Shown here: piece by piece, positions 10,523 through 19,520 of the stretch
How positions within the stretch are numbered: position 1 is the first letter of the stretch
Layout of the letters: each line of letters opens with the position of its first letter
Source of the DNA: an uncultured Verrucomicrobiota bacterium
GTDB taxonomy: Bacteria > Verrucomicrobiota > Kiritimatiellia > RFP12 > UBA3636
Direction of reading: 5' to 3'
NCBI GenBank assembly: GCA_946534105.1
Contig: CAMNCG010000016.1
Span: forward strand, 1-34,216
DNA length: 34,216 nucleotides
Position numbers and translations under genes: made by a program
Notes under the pieces: generated by a model
Seen by the model: the letters and a program-made list of their open reading frames with translations, nothing else
The model's database searches: none
Told to the model about the DNA's origin: nothing

Positions 10523-10546
10523 GCCGGCGCCCGTGGGGGCGCCGGC
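10523..10546. terminator. GC hairpin between convergent fusA and priA
   Basis: GCCGGCGCCC-gtgg-GGGCGCCGGC perfect 10 bp stem; no adjacent U-tract. Confidence 0.4.
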
Positions 10547-10547
10547 G

Positions 10548-12764
10548 CTACAGTGCGCCCACGGCGTCGATGTCCACGGCGACGGAGACGCCGCGCGGCG
10601 GCGGGCAGGCGGCGAGGGCGGCGGCGATGCGGGAATTGAGGAGGGCCGGGCGGGGGCCGCGGAGCGCGACCTGGAAGCGCCAGAGGCCCTTGGCTTTTTC
10701 GATCGCGGCGGGGACGGGCGAGCCGAGCCGCCAGTCGCCTTCGCGTCCGATCGCGGCGGCGAAGCGCGCCGCGTACGCCTCCGCGGCGGCGCGGTCTTCG
10801 CCGCGGAACGTCACGCAGTCGAGGTGCGAAAACGGGGGGTAGGCGAGCTGCCGGCGCTCTTCGAGCTCCCGTTCCGCGAACCCGGCGAAATCCTCGGTGG
10901 CGGCGTGCACGACGGCGGGGTGGCCGGGGGAGAGCGTCTGGATCACGACGTCGCCCGGCTTGGCGCCGCGTCCGGCGCGGCCCGCCATCTGCGCGAGGAG
11001 CTGGAACGTGCGCTCCGCCGCGCGGAAATCCGGCATCGCGAGCCCGGAATCGGCCGCGAGGACGCCCGCGAGCGTGACGTTCGGGAAGTCGAGGCCCTTG
11101 GCGATCATCTGCGTGCCGACGAGGATGTCGGTGCGGCCGGCGCGGAAGTCGGAGAGGATTTCCTCGTGCGAGCGCTTGCGGGTCGTGACGTCGAGGTCCA
11201 TGCGCGCGATGCGCGCGCCGGGAAAGAGCCGGCGCGCCACGTCTTCGACGCGCTGGGTGCCGACGCCGCCGCGCCGGAGGTTCGCCGAGCCGCATTCCGG
11301 GCAGCGCGAGGGGACGGGGCGCCACGCGCCGCAGACGTGGCAGCGCAGCACGGAATCGGCGGCGTGCAGCGTCATGCCGACCGAGCAGTCGCCGCACGTT
11401 TCGACGTGCCCGCAGTCCTCGCAGGCGACGGTCGGCGCGAAGCCGCGGCGGTTCAGCAGGAGCATCGTCTGCTCGCCGTCGGCGAGGCGCCGGCGCACGG
11501 CCCGGACGAGCGGCTCGGAGAAGACGGGCATGCGCCCCTCGTTGCGCAGCGCCTCTTCGCGCATGTCCACGACCGTGACGCGCGGCATTTCCATGTCCAC
11601 GGCGCGGTGCGCCATCTCGGCGAGCGCGTACTTGCCGGTCTTCGCGTTGTGCCAGCTTTCGAGCGAGGGCGTCGCCGAGCCGAGCAGCACCGCGCAGCGT
11701 TCCAGCCGGCCGCGCATCACGGCGACGTCGCGCGCGTTGTAGCGCGGCGTCTCGTCCTGCTTGTAGCTCGGCTCGTGCTCTTCGTCCACCACGACGAGGC
11801 CGAGCTTCCGCACCGGGGCGAAAAGCGCCGAGCGCGGTCCCACCACGACGCGCGCCTCGCCCGAGCGGATGCGGTGCCATTCGTCGTGCCGCTCGCCGGC
11901 GCCGAGACGGCTGTGGACCACCGCGACGACCGAGCCGAAGCGCGCGACGAAGCGCCGGATCGTCTGCGGCGTGAGCGAAATCTCCGGCACGAGGACGATC
12001 GCGCCGCCGCCGCGCGCGAGCACTTCGGCCATCGCCCGGAGGTAGACCTCGGTCTTTCCGCTCGCCGTGACGCCGCGCAGCAGCACCGGGCGCGGCGGCG
12101 GGCCGCCGGGCGCGGCCGCTTCGTCGATCGCGGCGACCGCGGCGGCGAGCGCCGTTTCCTGTTCGGCCGTGAGCGGCGGCGGCGCGGAGCGCGCGATGCG
12201 GCGCCCCGCGAGCGGATCGCGGCGACGCACCTTTTCCTCCACCTCGACGAGGCCGCGGGCCTGCATGGTCCGGATCGTCTGCGGCGAAACCCGCCACGCG
12301 CGGCAGAACCCGGCGAGGAGCTCCTCGCCGCCGGCGAGGCGCGCGAGGATTTCGCGCTGGCGCTCCGTCGCCTCCGCCGCGCGGGCGTCCGCGCCGGGCG
12401 CGGCGCGCACGACGAGGGCGCGCGCGAAGGCGTCCTTTTCCACGCCGTCGCGCACGACCGGCGGGAGCATGGATCGCAGGCACAGCTCGATCGGCGCCAG
12501 GTAGTAGCGCGACATCCATTTCGCCAGTTCCACGAGCGGCGGCGTGAGCGGCGGTTCGCCCGGCGCCGCGCCGATCACCTTGCGCAGCGGCTTCGGCCAC
12601 GCCGTGGCGTCCGACACCCCGAGCACGAGGCCGTCGAGGACGCGCGCGCCGAACGGCACGCGGACCATCGCCCCGGGGACGGCCGCGGCCTCCAGGCCGG
12701 GCGGCACCTCGTAGTCGAACGTGCGGCCCGCGGCGACGTCCGTCGCGACCTGCGCGACGGTCAT
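10548..12764 (-). CDS. priA: Primosomal protein N' (replication restart helicase PriA)
   Basis: LLRGVTASGKTEVYLRAM, VVDEEHEPSYKQDETPRYNARDVAVMRG, zinc-binding CEDCGHVETCGDC...CHVCG...CPECGS, DILVGTQMIAKGLDFPNVTL. Confidence 0.95.
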   Translation of the reverse strand: MTVAQVATDVAAGRTFDYEVPPGLEAAAVPGAMVRVPFGARVLDGLVLGVSDATAWPKPLRKVIGAAPGEPPLTPPLVELAKWMSRYYLAPIELCLRSMLPPVVRDGVEKDAFARALVVRAAPGADARAAEATERQREILARLAGGEELLAGFCRAWRVSPQTIRTMQARGLVEVEEKVRRRDPLAGRRIARSAPPPLTAEQETALAAAVAAIDEAAAPGGPPPRPVLLRGVTASGKTEVYLRAMAEVLARGGGAIVLVPEISLTPQTIRRFVARFGSVVAVVHSRLGAGERHDEWHRIRSGEARVVVGPRSALFAPVRKLGLVVVDEEHEPSYKQDETPRYNARDVAVMRGRLERCAVLLGSATPSLESWHNAKTGKYALAEMAHRAVDMEMPRVTVVDMREEALRNEGRMPVFSEPLVRAVRRRLADGEQTMLLLNRRGFAPTVACEDCGHVETCGDCSVGMTLHAADSVLRCHVCGAWRPVPSRCPECGSANLRRGGVGTQRVEDVARRLFPGARIARMDLDVTTRKRSHEEILSDFRAGRTDILVGTQMIAKGLDFPNVTLAGVLAADSGLAMPDFRAAERTFQLLAQMAGRAGRGAKPGDVVIQTLSPGHPAVVHAATEDFAGFAERELEERRQLAYPPFSHLDCVTFRGEDRAAAEAYAARFAAAIGREGDWRLGSPVPAAIEKAKGLWRFQVALRGPRPALLNSRIAAALAACPPPRGVSVAVDIDAVGAL

Positions 12765-13381
12765 GGCGCGGGGGCGGCGCCCGGCCCGGCCGGGGTCGCG
12801 GGCGGGAAGAGCTCCGCGACCGCGCGGAAGACGGCCGGCGGCTCCGGCATCCGGCCGCGGCCTTCGACGCCGCACGCCAGTTCGCCTTCGCCGCAGTCCA
12901 TCACCGCGACGCCGCGGGCGCGCAGCGTCGCGAAGTTGGCGCGCGTCGCCGGCGCGTCGAGCATCCCCTCGTTCATCGCCGGGGCGAGGAGGATCGGCTT
13001 GCGGCACGCGAGCGCGATCGAGGAGAGGATGTCGTCCGCGATGCCGCAGGCGAGCTTCGCCGCGACGTTGGCGGTGCAGGGCGCGATCACGAGCGCGTCG
13101 CACCACAGCGCGAGCGAAACGTGCCCGGGGACCCAGGTCTCCGGGTTTTCGAACAGCCCGGTCGCGACGCTGCGGCGCGAAAGCGTGCGGAACGTGAGCG
13201 GCGTCACGAACTGCTGCGCCCCGGCGGTCATGATCACGGAGACTTCCGCCCCCGCCTTGACGAAAAGCCGCACGAGTTCGCACGCCTTGTAGGCGGCGAT
13301 CGATCCCGTCACGCCGAGCGCGATTTTCCTTCCCGCGAGCGCCGCCGCCGCGGCGCCGCCATTGGCCGTCTTCGTGTCCAT
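12761..13381 (-). CDS. coaC: Phosphopantothenoylcysteine decarboxylase-type flavoprotein (CoaC domain only)
   Basis: KIALGVTGSIAAYKACELVRLFVKAGAEVSVIMT, APCTANVAAKLACGIADD, LAPAMNEGML; no CoaB domain follows. Confidence 0.85.
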   Translation of the reverse strand: MDTKTANGGAAAAALAGRKIALGVTGSIAAYKACELVRLFVKAGAEVSVIMTAGAQQFVTPLTFRTLSRRSVATGLFENPETWVPGHVSLALWCDALVIAPCTANVAAKLACGIADDILSSIALACRKPILLAPAMNEGMLDAPATRANFATLRARGVAVMDCGEGELACGVEGRGRMPEPPAVFRAVAELFPPATPAGPGAAPAP

Positions 13382-13388
13382 GCCGCCG

Positions 13389-13394
13389 ATCTTA
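13389..13394 (-). promoter_or_regulatory. Putative -10 (TAAGAT) 7 nt from the coaC ATG
   Basis: Minus strand TGTGG-TAAGAT-CGGCGGC-ATG. Confidence 0.45.
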
Positions 13395-13433
13395 CCACAT
13401 GCCGCCCCGGAGATCGGCGCGGCGCCGCGGTTT

Positions 13434-14201
13434 TCAGGCGAAGATGTCGTCGGTCGGGCTCGTCGCCGAGGCGGTGCGGCGCGCGGCGGCGGGGCCGGCT
13501 TCGCGCGCGAGCTCCGCGGCGCGGACGGCGAGGCGGAAGGCCTCCGCCATCTTCGGCGGGTCGCCGGCGGCGGCGACGGCGGTGTTGGCGAGCACCGCGT
13601 CGGCCCCCAGTTCGATCGCCTCGGCCGCGTGGGACGGCAGCCCGATCCCGGCGTCCACCACGACCGGGACGGCCGCCTGCTCGACGATGATTTCGAGCAT
13701 GTCGCGCGTGCGGAGGCCGCGGTTGGAGCCGATCGGCGCGCCGAGCGGCATCACGGCCGCGGCGCCGGCCTCTTCGCAGCGCTTCGCGAGCACCGGGTCG
13801 GCGTTGATGTACGGCAGGACCACGAGGCCGAGCTTCGCGCACGCCTCGACCGCGGCGAGCGTCTCCACCGGGTCGGGCAGGAGGTAGTGCGCGTCGGGGT
13901 GGATTTCGAGCTTGATCCACGAAAAACCGGCCGCCTTGCCGATTTTGGCGATGCGGACCGCCTCGTCGGCCGTGCGGGCGCCGGAGGTATTGAGCATCAC
14001 TTCGACCTTCGAGCGGTCGATCGCCGAGAGGATGTCGTCCGCCGCGGCGTCGCCTTCGCGGACGCGCGTGAGGGCGGTCGTGACGAGCTGCGTCCCCGAC
14101 GCTTCGAGCGCGGCGCGCATCTGCGCCGACGAGGCGAACTTGCCCGTGCCGAGGAAAAAGCGGTTGGTGAAACGGCGGTTGCCGATGACGAGTTCTTTCA
14201 T
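13434..14201 (-). CDS. thiG: Thiazole synthase ThiG
   Basis: [100 protein letters not shown]. Confidence 0.95.
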   Translation of the reverse strand: MKELVIGNRRFTNRFFLGTGKFASSAQMRAALEASGTQLVTTALTRVREGDAAADDILSAIDRSKVEVMLNTSGARTADEAVRIAKIGKAAGFSWIKLEIHPDAHYLLPDPVETLAAVEACAKLGLVVLPYINADPVLAKRCEEAGAAAVMPLGAPIGSNRGLRTRDMLEIIVEQAAVPVVVDAGIGLPSHAAEAIELGADAVLANTAVAAAGDPPKMAEAFRLAVRAAELAREAGPAAARRTASATSPTDDIFA

Positions 14202-14203
14202 GT

Positions 14204-14794
14204 CTAGGGTTCCTTTCCGAGAAGCAGCGCGAGAACGGTGTTGGCCTCGATCGCGGCGGCGATGCCGACGCGGGCGGACTGCGGGGCGAGGCCGTCGCGG
14301 ACGCCGCTCTCGCCGTCCCCGGCCAGGTGGAGACGCGCGCCGAGGCGGCGCAGGCGGATCGCGCCGGAGCGGCCCCAGCCGGCGATGCCGCTCGCGCCGA
14401 CGACGGGCTTGCCGCGGATCGCGCGGTAGAGCGCGGTCTTGGCCCCGGCCTTGTCGAACGCCTCCACGACGATGTCGCAATCCGCGAAAACCGCCGCCAT
14501 GTCCGGTTCGCCGAGGCGCGCGTCGACGAGCCGCAGGTCCAGCGCGGGTTCGATGCGGCGGAGGTTTTCCGCGAGGGCCTCGACCTTCTTGCGCCCGATC
14601 TGGTCGCGGAAGAAGAACTGCCGGTTGAGGTTCGATTCGGAGACGACGTCGAAATCGGCCAGCACCAGTTTCGCCACGCCCGCGCGCACGAGGTGCGCGG
14701 CGGCGTTGGAGCCGAGGCCGCCGGCGCCGGCCACGCCGACGCGGGCGGCCGAGAGGACGCGCCGCTCTTCGGCGGAGAGGTAGGGGTTCGTCAT
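14204..14794 (-). CDS. thiF: ThiF-type sulfur-carrier adenylyltransferase
   Basis: [44 protein letters not shown]; located between thiS and thiG. Confidence 0.9.
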   Translation of the reverse strand: MTNPYLSAEERRVLSAARVGVAGAGGLGSNAAAHLVRAGVAKLVLADFDVVSESNLNRQFFFRDQIGRKKVEALAENLRRIEPALDLRLVDARLGEPDMAAVFADCDIVVEAFDKAGAKTALYRAIRGKPVVGASGIAGWGRSGAIRLRRLGARLHLAGDGESGVRDGLAPQSARVGIAAAIEANTVLALLLGKEP

Positions 14795-14811
14795 GGAAAC
14801 GCCCTCCCGCC

Positions 14812-15012
14812 TCAGCCGCCGGCCACGATCCGGAAGGCGTCGAGCCGGCCGCCTTCCGAGAGCGCCAGACCGGAAAGATCGTCGCCGGGCGCGTACGTCT
14901 CCCCGTTCCATTCGACGACGCTCTGCGCCGCCGGAACCCCTTTTTCTTCCAGGAACGCCGCCACGGTCGCGGCCTTCGTTTCGGTTTTTTCGCCTTGCCA
15001 GACGATCTGCAT
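14812..15012 (-). CDS. thiS: Sulfur carrier protein ThiS
   Basis: 66 aa, ends in ...AFRIVAGG (C-terminal GG), next to a TPP riboswitch and thiF. Confidence 0.9.
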   Translation of the reverse strand: MQIVWQGEKTETKAATVAAFLEEKGVPAAQSVVEWNGETYAPGDDLSGLALSEGGRLDAFRIVAGG

Positions 15013-15104
15013 GTTTCGTTTCCTCCGCCGGAATTGTCCGGATCAGGTTCTGCGGGTTTTTCTCAGACCCGGGCGGCGCCCGCCGCCGGGCCACCCCGAC
15101 GAAT
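15013..15104 (-). ncRNA. TPP (THI element) riboswitch
   Basis: Minus strand TCGGGGTGGCCC...GTCTGAGAAAAACCCGCAGAACCTGATCCGGACAATTCCGGCGGAGGAAACGA matches the THI-box consensus (CUGAGA ... ACCCnnnGAACCUGAUC.GGA.AAU.CC.GCG.AGG.A); P1 ATTCGT/ACGAA. Confidence 0.93.
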
Positions 15105-15115
15105 GACGGCCCGGC

Positions 15116-15144
15116 ATCCTACCACCCGTCCGTCCGGGGCGCAA
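15116..15144 (-). promoter_or_regulatory. Putative thi operon promoter TTGCGC-N17-TAGGAT
   Basis: Minus strand -35 TTGCGC, 17 bp spacer ending GGGTGG, -10 TAGGAT, upstream of the riboswitch. Confidence 0.6.
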
Positions 15145-15148
15145 GCGC

Positions 15149-15177
15149 TTGTTTTTCCGATTGCCGTGTGGTATGCT
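15149..15177 (+). promoter_or_regulatory. Putative secY promoter TTGTTT-N17-TATGCT
   Basis: -35 15149-15154, -10 15172-15177 preceded by GTGTGG. Confidence 0.6.
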
Positions 15178-15215
15178 TTCCCCGTTTCCGTTCGCAACCT
15201 GCTTTTGGGTCCGCC

Positions 15216-16619
15216 ATGTCCGCTTTCAGCAATATCTGGAAAATCAAGGAGCTCCGCTCCCGCATTCTCTTCACGCTTTCGCTCGTCGCGCTCTGCCGCC
15301 TCATCGCCATCGTCCCCACGCCGGGCGTGAACGCCCAGGCCATGGCGGACATGGTGAGCAGCCAGGCTTCCGCGGCCGGCGGCCTCATGGGGATGTTCGA
15401 CCTCTTCACCGGCGGCGCGCTGGCGCGCTGCTCGGTGGGCACGCTCTCGATCTGGCCGTACATCAACGCCTCCATCATCATCCAGCTCATGACGGCGATC
15501 ATCCCGTCGCTGGAGAAGCTGGCGCGCGAGGGCGAGCCGGGCCGCCAGCGCATCACGCAGATCACGCGCTACCTCACGCTCGTGCTGTGCGCCGGCCAGT
15601 CCTTCGCGATCGCCCGCTGGCTCGAGAGCGCGCAGTCGCTCGGCCTCACGTCGCAGGCGCTCGTGCCGATGCGCGGCTTCTCCTTCGAGATCCTGACCGT
15701 CATCGCGATGACGTCGGCGACGATGCTCGTCATGTGGCTTGGCGAGCAGATCACGGAGCGCGGCATCGGCAACGGCATGTCGATCATCATCATGGTGAAC
15801 ATCTGCGCCCGCCTCCCGCTCGCGGTGTGGGACGTCGCGATGAAGTTCCGCTCCGTTCCCGGGCAGCCCGCCGAGTTCTCGATCTTCACGCTCGCGTTCC
15901 TTCTCGTGCTCTCGTTTGTCGTCTTCGCCGGAACGATTCTTCTCACGGACGGCGTCCGCAAGGTCCCGCTCCACACCGCCCGCGGTTCCGTGGGCGGCCG
16001 CGTCGTGGGCGGCCAGAGCACGTATCTGCCGCTCCGCGTCAACTTCGGCGGCGTCATGCCGATCATCTTCGCCGGCCCGATCCTCACCGTCGTCGGCTGG
16101 GTCTTCGCGCACGTCGGCCGCGACCCGTCGCAGGAGGGCGTTTCGGAGTTCTGGAACAAGTTCGCCTGGATCCGCAATTTCGGCGATTCGCTCCGCAACG
16201 GCTATTCCGACCCGAACGCGGCGTATCTGATCTGCTACGCGCTGCTGATCCTCTTCTTCTCGTTCTTCTGGGTCGCCACGCAGTTCAACGCCGTCCGCAT
16301 CGCGGACGACCTGAAGCGCTCCAACGGCTACGTCCCGGGCATCCGCCCCGGCCTCCCGACGGCGGAGTTCCTCGACCTGACGATGACGCGCGTGACGTTC
16401 ATTGGCGCGATCGGCCTCATTCTTGTGGCGATCATTCCGTCCCTTCTCACCAAGGAGGGCAAAATCCCGTTCAGCATCGCCTCGTTCTTCGGCGGCACGT
16501 CGTTGCTGATCATCGTCGGCGTCGCGCTCGACACGATGCGCCAGATCGAGTCCTACCTCGTGATGCGCTCGTACGACGGGTTCCTCAAGCACGGGCGCAT
16601 TCGCGGCCGCAACGGCTAG
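15216..16619 (+). CDS. secY: Protein translocase subunit SecY
   Basis: LFTLSLVALCRLIAIVPTPGVN, ITQITRYLTL, GEQITERGIGNGMSIIIM, LPLRVNFGGVMPIIFA, ATQFNAVRIADDLKRSNGYVPGIRPG. Confidence 0.97.
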   Translation: MSAFSNIWKIKELRSRILFTLSLVALCRLIAIVPTPGVNAQAMADMVSSQASAAGGLMGMFDLFTGGALARCSVGTLSIWPYINASIIIQLMTAIIPSLEKLAREGEPGRQRITQITRYLTLVLCAGQSFAIARWLESAQSLGLTSQALVPMRGFSFEILTVIAMTSATMLVMWLGEQITERGIGNGMSIIIMVNICARLPLAVWDVAMKFRSVPGQPAEFSIFTLAFLLVLSFVVFAGTILLTDGVRKVPLHTARGSVGGRVVGGQSTYLPLRVNFGGVMPIIFAGPILTVVGWVFAHVGRDPSQEGVSEFWNKFAWIRNFGDSLRNGYSDPNAAYLICYALLILFFSFFWVATQFNAVRIADDLKRSNGYVPGIRPGLPTAEFLDLTMTRVTFIGAIGLILVAIIPSLLTKEGKIPFSIASFFGGTSLLIIVGVALDTMRQIESYLVMRSYDGFLKHGRIRGRNG

Positions 16620-16622
16620 TCG

Positions 16623-19484
16623 ATGCCCCGCAGGTCTTCGCGCGCATCGCCGTTCGACGACCTCGACACCCCGTCGGAGGTCGTCGCTTCGGCGGAACCG
16701 GTCGGCGTCCCGGACGGCGCCCGGCCGCTTCCCAGGCGTCCTCCGGAGGCGCCGCCGGGCCTCGCGTGGAGGCTTTCCGGGCCGCTCGTCGCGCTCGTCG
16801 CCCTGTTCGTTTTCGTTTCGCTCGCGTCGTACCACGCCTCCGACGTCCCGTTTCTCCATTCGCCGCAACCGTCCGTTCCCCACAACTGGACGGGACTCGC
16901 CGGCGCGAATCTCGGATGGGCCCTGCTGCAGGTGTTCGGTCTGCCGGCCTTCGCGGTTCCGGTCGCGCTGTTCGCCGCCGGCGTGGCGATGACGTGCGGC
17001 GTCCGCATGGGATGGCGCCCTCTTTGGGCCGCCGGGCTCCTGCCGTGCCTGTGCGCCCTTTTCCAGCGCGCGGAGGCTCTTTTTTCCCCGCTTCTTTCCT
17101 CTCCCCGCTTCAATCTCGGCGGCGACGCCGGCGGCGGCGTCGGCTGGCTCCTGCACCATGCCGGTTCGACCGCGGAGCAGTGGATCGGCCCGGTCGGCGA
17201 AACCGTTCTCACCGTGGCGGCGACGCTTTTGTTTCTGGTCCTGCTTGTCGGTCCCCGTTCCGTGGCCGCCCGCTTCCGGGACGCCGCGCGCCGACGCGCC
17301 GAGATTCGCCGCGCCGCGGAGGAGCGCGCGTTCGGCGGCACGTCCGCCGTGGAGGACGACGAGGATCGCCGCGCCGCGGAGCGCGACGAGCGTCGCGCCG
17401 CGAAGGCGGCCGCGAAGGCCGAAAGGGAGGCCGAACGCGAACGTCGCCGCGCCGAGAAGGAAGCCGCCGTCGCCGAGCGGGAGGCGGCCAGGGAGCGGCT
17501 GCGCGCCGAGCGCGAGGCCGCGCGCGCCGAGGAGAAGGCGCGCCGCGAGGCCGAGCGGGAAGAGGAGAAGGCGCGTCGCGAGGCCGAAAAGGCCGCCGCG
17601 CGGAAACGATCTCGCGAAGACGCCCTTTTCGGCGCGGAGGACCCGGCGCCCGAAGACGCCCCGGAAGAATCCCCCGATCCCGTGGCGGAAGACCCATCCG
17701 CGCCCGTCCCTTCGTCCGCTTCCTCCTCCCGCGCTTCTGCTCTCGCGCCCTCGGCGGCGGTGCCTTCGATCCCTGTCGCTTCTGCTTCCGCGCCTTCGGC
17801 GGCGGTCCCTTCCGTCCCTTTGGTCCCTGTCGAGCCTTCGCCGCCTCCGCCGGCGGACCCCCTTGCGTGGGAATCCGATCCCGCGGCCGGCGATTTCGAA
17901 CTGCCTTCCGTGCGGCTCCTCAAGCCCGTTCCGCCGGAGACGGCCGAGGACAACCGCGCGGAAATCGAGGAGCGGAGCCGCATCATCGAGGACACGCTCG
18001 GGCAGTTCGGCCTCAAGGTCGAGGTGGTGGACGTCGTGTGCGGCCCCACGATCACGCGCTACGAGGTTCGCCCGGCTCCGGGCGTTCGCGTGGACCGCAT
18101 TTCCACGTACGAGCACGACCTGCAGATGTCGCTCCGCGCCAAGAGCATCCGCATCATTTCGCCGATTCCCGGCAAGGACGTGCTCGGCATCGAGGTGCCG
18201 AACCGCCATCGCCGCGCGGTGCCGTTCCGCGGCATCGCCGAAACGCCGGAATGGAAGGCCGCGGAGCAGCGCATGGGCATCCCGATGCTGCTCGGCAAGG
18301 ACATCGACGGATCGCCGGTCATCGCCGACCTCGCGAAGATGCCGCACCTCATCGTCGCCGGCGCCACCGGATCCGGCAAGTCGGTCGGTCTCAACTCCAT
18401 TCTTTCCGGTATTCTGCTCTGCCGCACGCCCGCGCAGGTGCGCATGATCCTCGTCGATCCGAAGATGGTCGAGTTCACGCCGTACGCGGACATCCCGCAC
18501 CTCGTCGTGCCGGTCATCACCGAAGCGCCCAAGGTCGCGGTCGCTCTCCAGTGGGCGATCAAGGAAATGAACCGCCGCCTCCAGCTTTTCAAGTCGGTCG
18601 GCGTTCGCAACATCGTCTCCTACAACACCCGTCCGCTGGAGCGCCAGGCGACGCTTTTTGGCGACGACGAGTCCGGCGCCGCCCCCTCCGCCCCGCCGGC
18701 CCACATCCCGTACATCGTCATCGTCGTCGACGAAATGTCCGACCTCATGATGCTCGCGGGCGGCGACGTCGAGCCGCGCGTCGTGCGCCTCGCCCAGCTC
18801 GCCCGCGCCGTCGGCATTCACCTCGTCATCGCCACCCAGCGTCCGGACGTCAAGACCATCACCGGCAAGATCAAGGCCAACTTCCCCGCCCGCCTCGCGT
18901 TCAAGGTCGTCTCCCAGGTCGATTCGATCACGATCCTCAACTCCGCCGGCGCCGAGACGCTCATCGGCAACGGCGACATGCTCTTCATGAATCCCACGAG
19001 CGCCGCCGGCGCCGCCCGCGCGCAGGGCTGCTGGATCGACGACGACGAGATTGCCGCCCTGACCGGCTGGTACCGCAACCAGGGGCCGCCCGTCTACGTT
19101 CCGGAAATCAAGGAGAAGCTCGACCGCATCAAGGTGAAGGACGCCGGGGGCGACGACATCAAGGGCATCGAGGACCCCGGCGCGCCGGACGAGGACGGCG
19201 CCGCCCCGCGCACCGGCGAGGAGGCCGACCTCGCGCGCGCCCTCGCCGTGATCGTCTCCTCCGGCCGCGCCACCATTTCCTGGATCCAGCGCCAGCTCAA
19301 GGTCGGCTACAACCGCGCCGCCCGCATCATCGAGGAGCTCGAGGAGCGCGGCTGCATCGGTCCGGCGAACGGCACCGCGCCGCGCGAAATCCTCCGCACC
19401 ACGCTCGGCCCGCCCCCGGGGGCGGGCGGCGCCGGCGACGGTCTGGACGGCGACGACGCGGACGGGGACGGCGATTTCGTGTAG
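16623..19484 (+). CDS. ftsK: DNA translocase FtsK/SpoIIIE
   Basis: N-terminal TM segments, Ala/Glu/Arg-rich linker, LIVAGATGSGKSVGLNSIL Walker A, YIVIVVDEMSDLMM Walker B, C-terminal gamma winged helix (ISWIQRQLKVGYNRAARIIEELEERG). Confidence 0.95.
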   Translation: MPRRSSRASPFDDLDTPSEVVASAEPVGVPDGARPLPRRPPEAPPGLAWRLSGPLVALVALFVFVSLASYHASDVPFLHSPQPSVPHNWTGLAGANLGWALLQVFGLPAFAVPVALFAAGVAMTCGVRMGWRPLWAAGLLPCLCALFQRAEALFSPLLSSPRFNLGGDAGGGVGWLLHHAGSTAEQWIGPVGETVLTVAATLLFLVLLVGPRSVAARFRDAARRRAEIRRAAEERAFGGTSAVEDDEDRRAAERDERRAAKAAAKAEREAERERRRAEKEAAVAEREAARERLRAEREAARAEEKARREAEREEEKARREAEKAAARKRSREDALFGAEDPAPEDAPEESPDPVAEDPSAPVPSSASSSRASALAPSAAVPSIPVASASAPSAAVPSVPLVPVEPSPPPPADPLAWESDPAAGDFELPSVRLLKPVPPETAEDNRAEIEERSRIIEDTLGQFGLKVEVVDVVCGPTITRYEVRPAPGVRVDRISTYEHDLQMSLRAKSIRIISPIPGKDVLGIEVPNRHRRAVPFRGIAETPEWKAAEQRMGIPMLLGKDIDGSPVIADLAKMPHLIVAGATGSGKSVGLNSILSGILLCRTPAQVRMILVDPKMVEFTPYADIPHLVVPVITEAPKVAVALQWAIKEMNRRLQLFKSVGVRNIVSYNTRPLERQATLFGDDESGAAPSAPPAHIPYIVIVVDEMSDLMMLAGGDVEPRVVRLAQLARAVGIHLVIATQRPDVKTITGKIKANFPARLAFKVVSQVDSITILNSAGAETLIGNGDMLFMNPTSAAGAARAQGCWIDDDEIAALTGWYRNQGPPVYVPEIKEKLDRIKVKDAGGDDIKGIEDPGAPDEDGAAPRTGEEADLARALAVIVSSGRATISWIQRQLKVGYNRAARIIEELEERGCIGPANGTAPREILRTTLGPPPGAGGAGDGLDGDDADGDGDFV
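17746..17836 (+). repeat. Two copies of the (S)AAVPS(V/I)P-VPV repeat in the ftsK linker
   Basis: gcgccctcggcggcggtgccttcgatccctgtcgct and gcgccttcggcggcggtcccttccgtccctttggtccctgtcgag. Confidence 0.75.
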
Positions 19485-19487
19485 AAT
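19482..19487 (+). promoter_or_regulatory. Putative -10 (TAGAAT) for the rodZ-like gene overlapping the ftsK stop
   Basis: GTG-TAGAAT; TAG (19482-19484) is the ftsK stop. Confidence 0.4.
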
Positions 19488-19520
19488 CGTTGCCCGAACA
19501 CTCCACGAGGATCGACAACC

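Noticed and set aside
8314-12600. 1,428-aa minus-strand ORF antisense to fusA and out of frame with priA
   Set aside because: Compositional artefact; fusA (plus) and priA (minus, other frame) explain the region.
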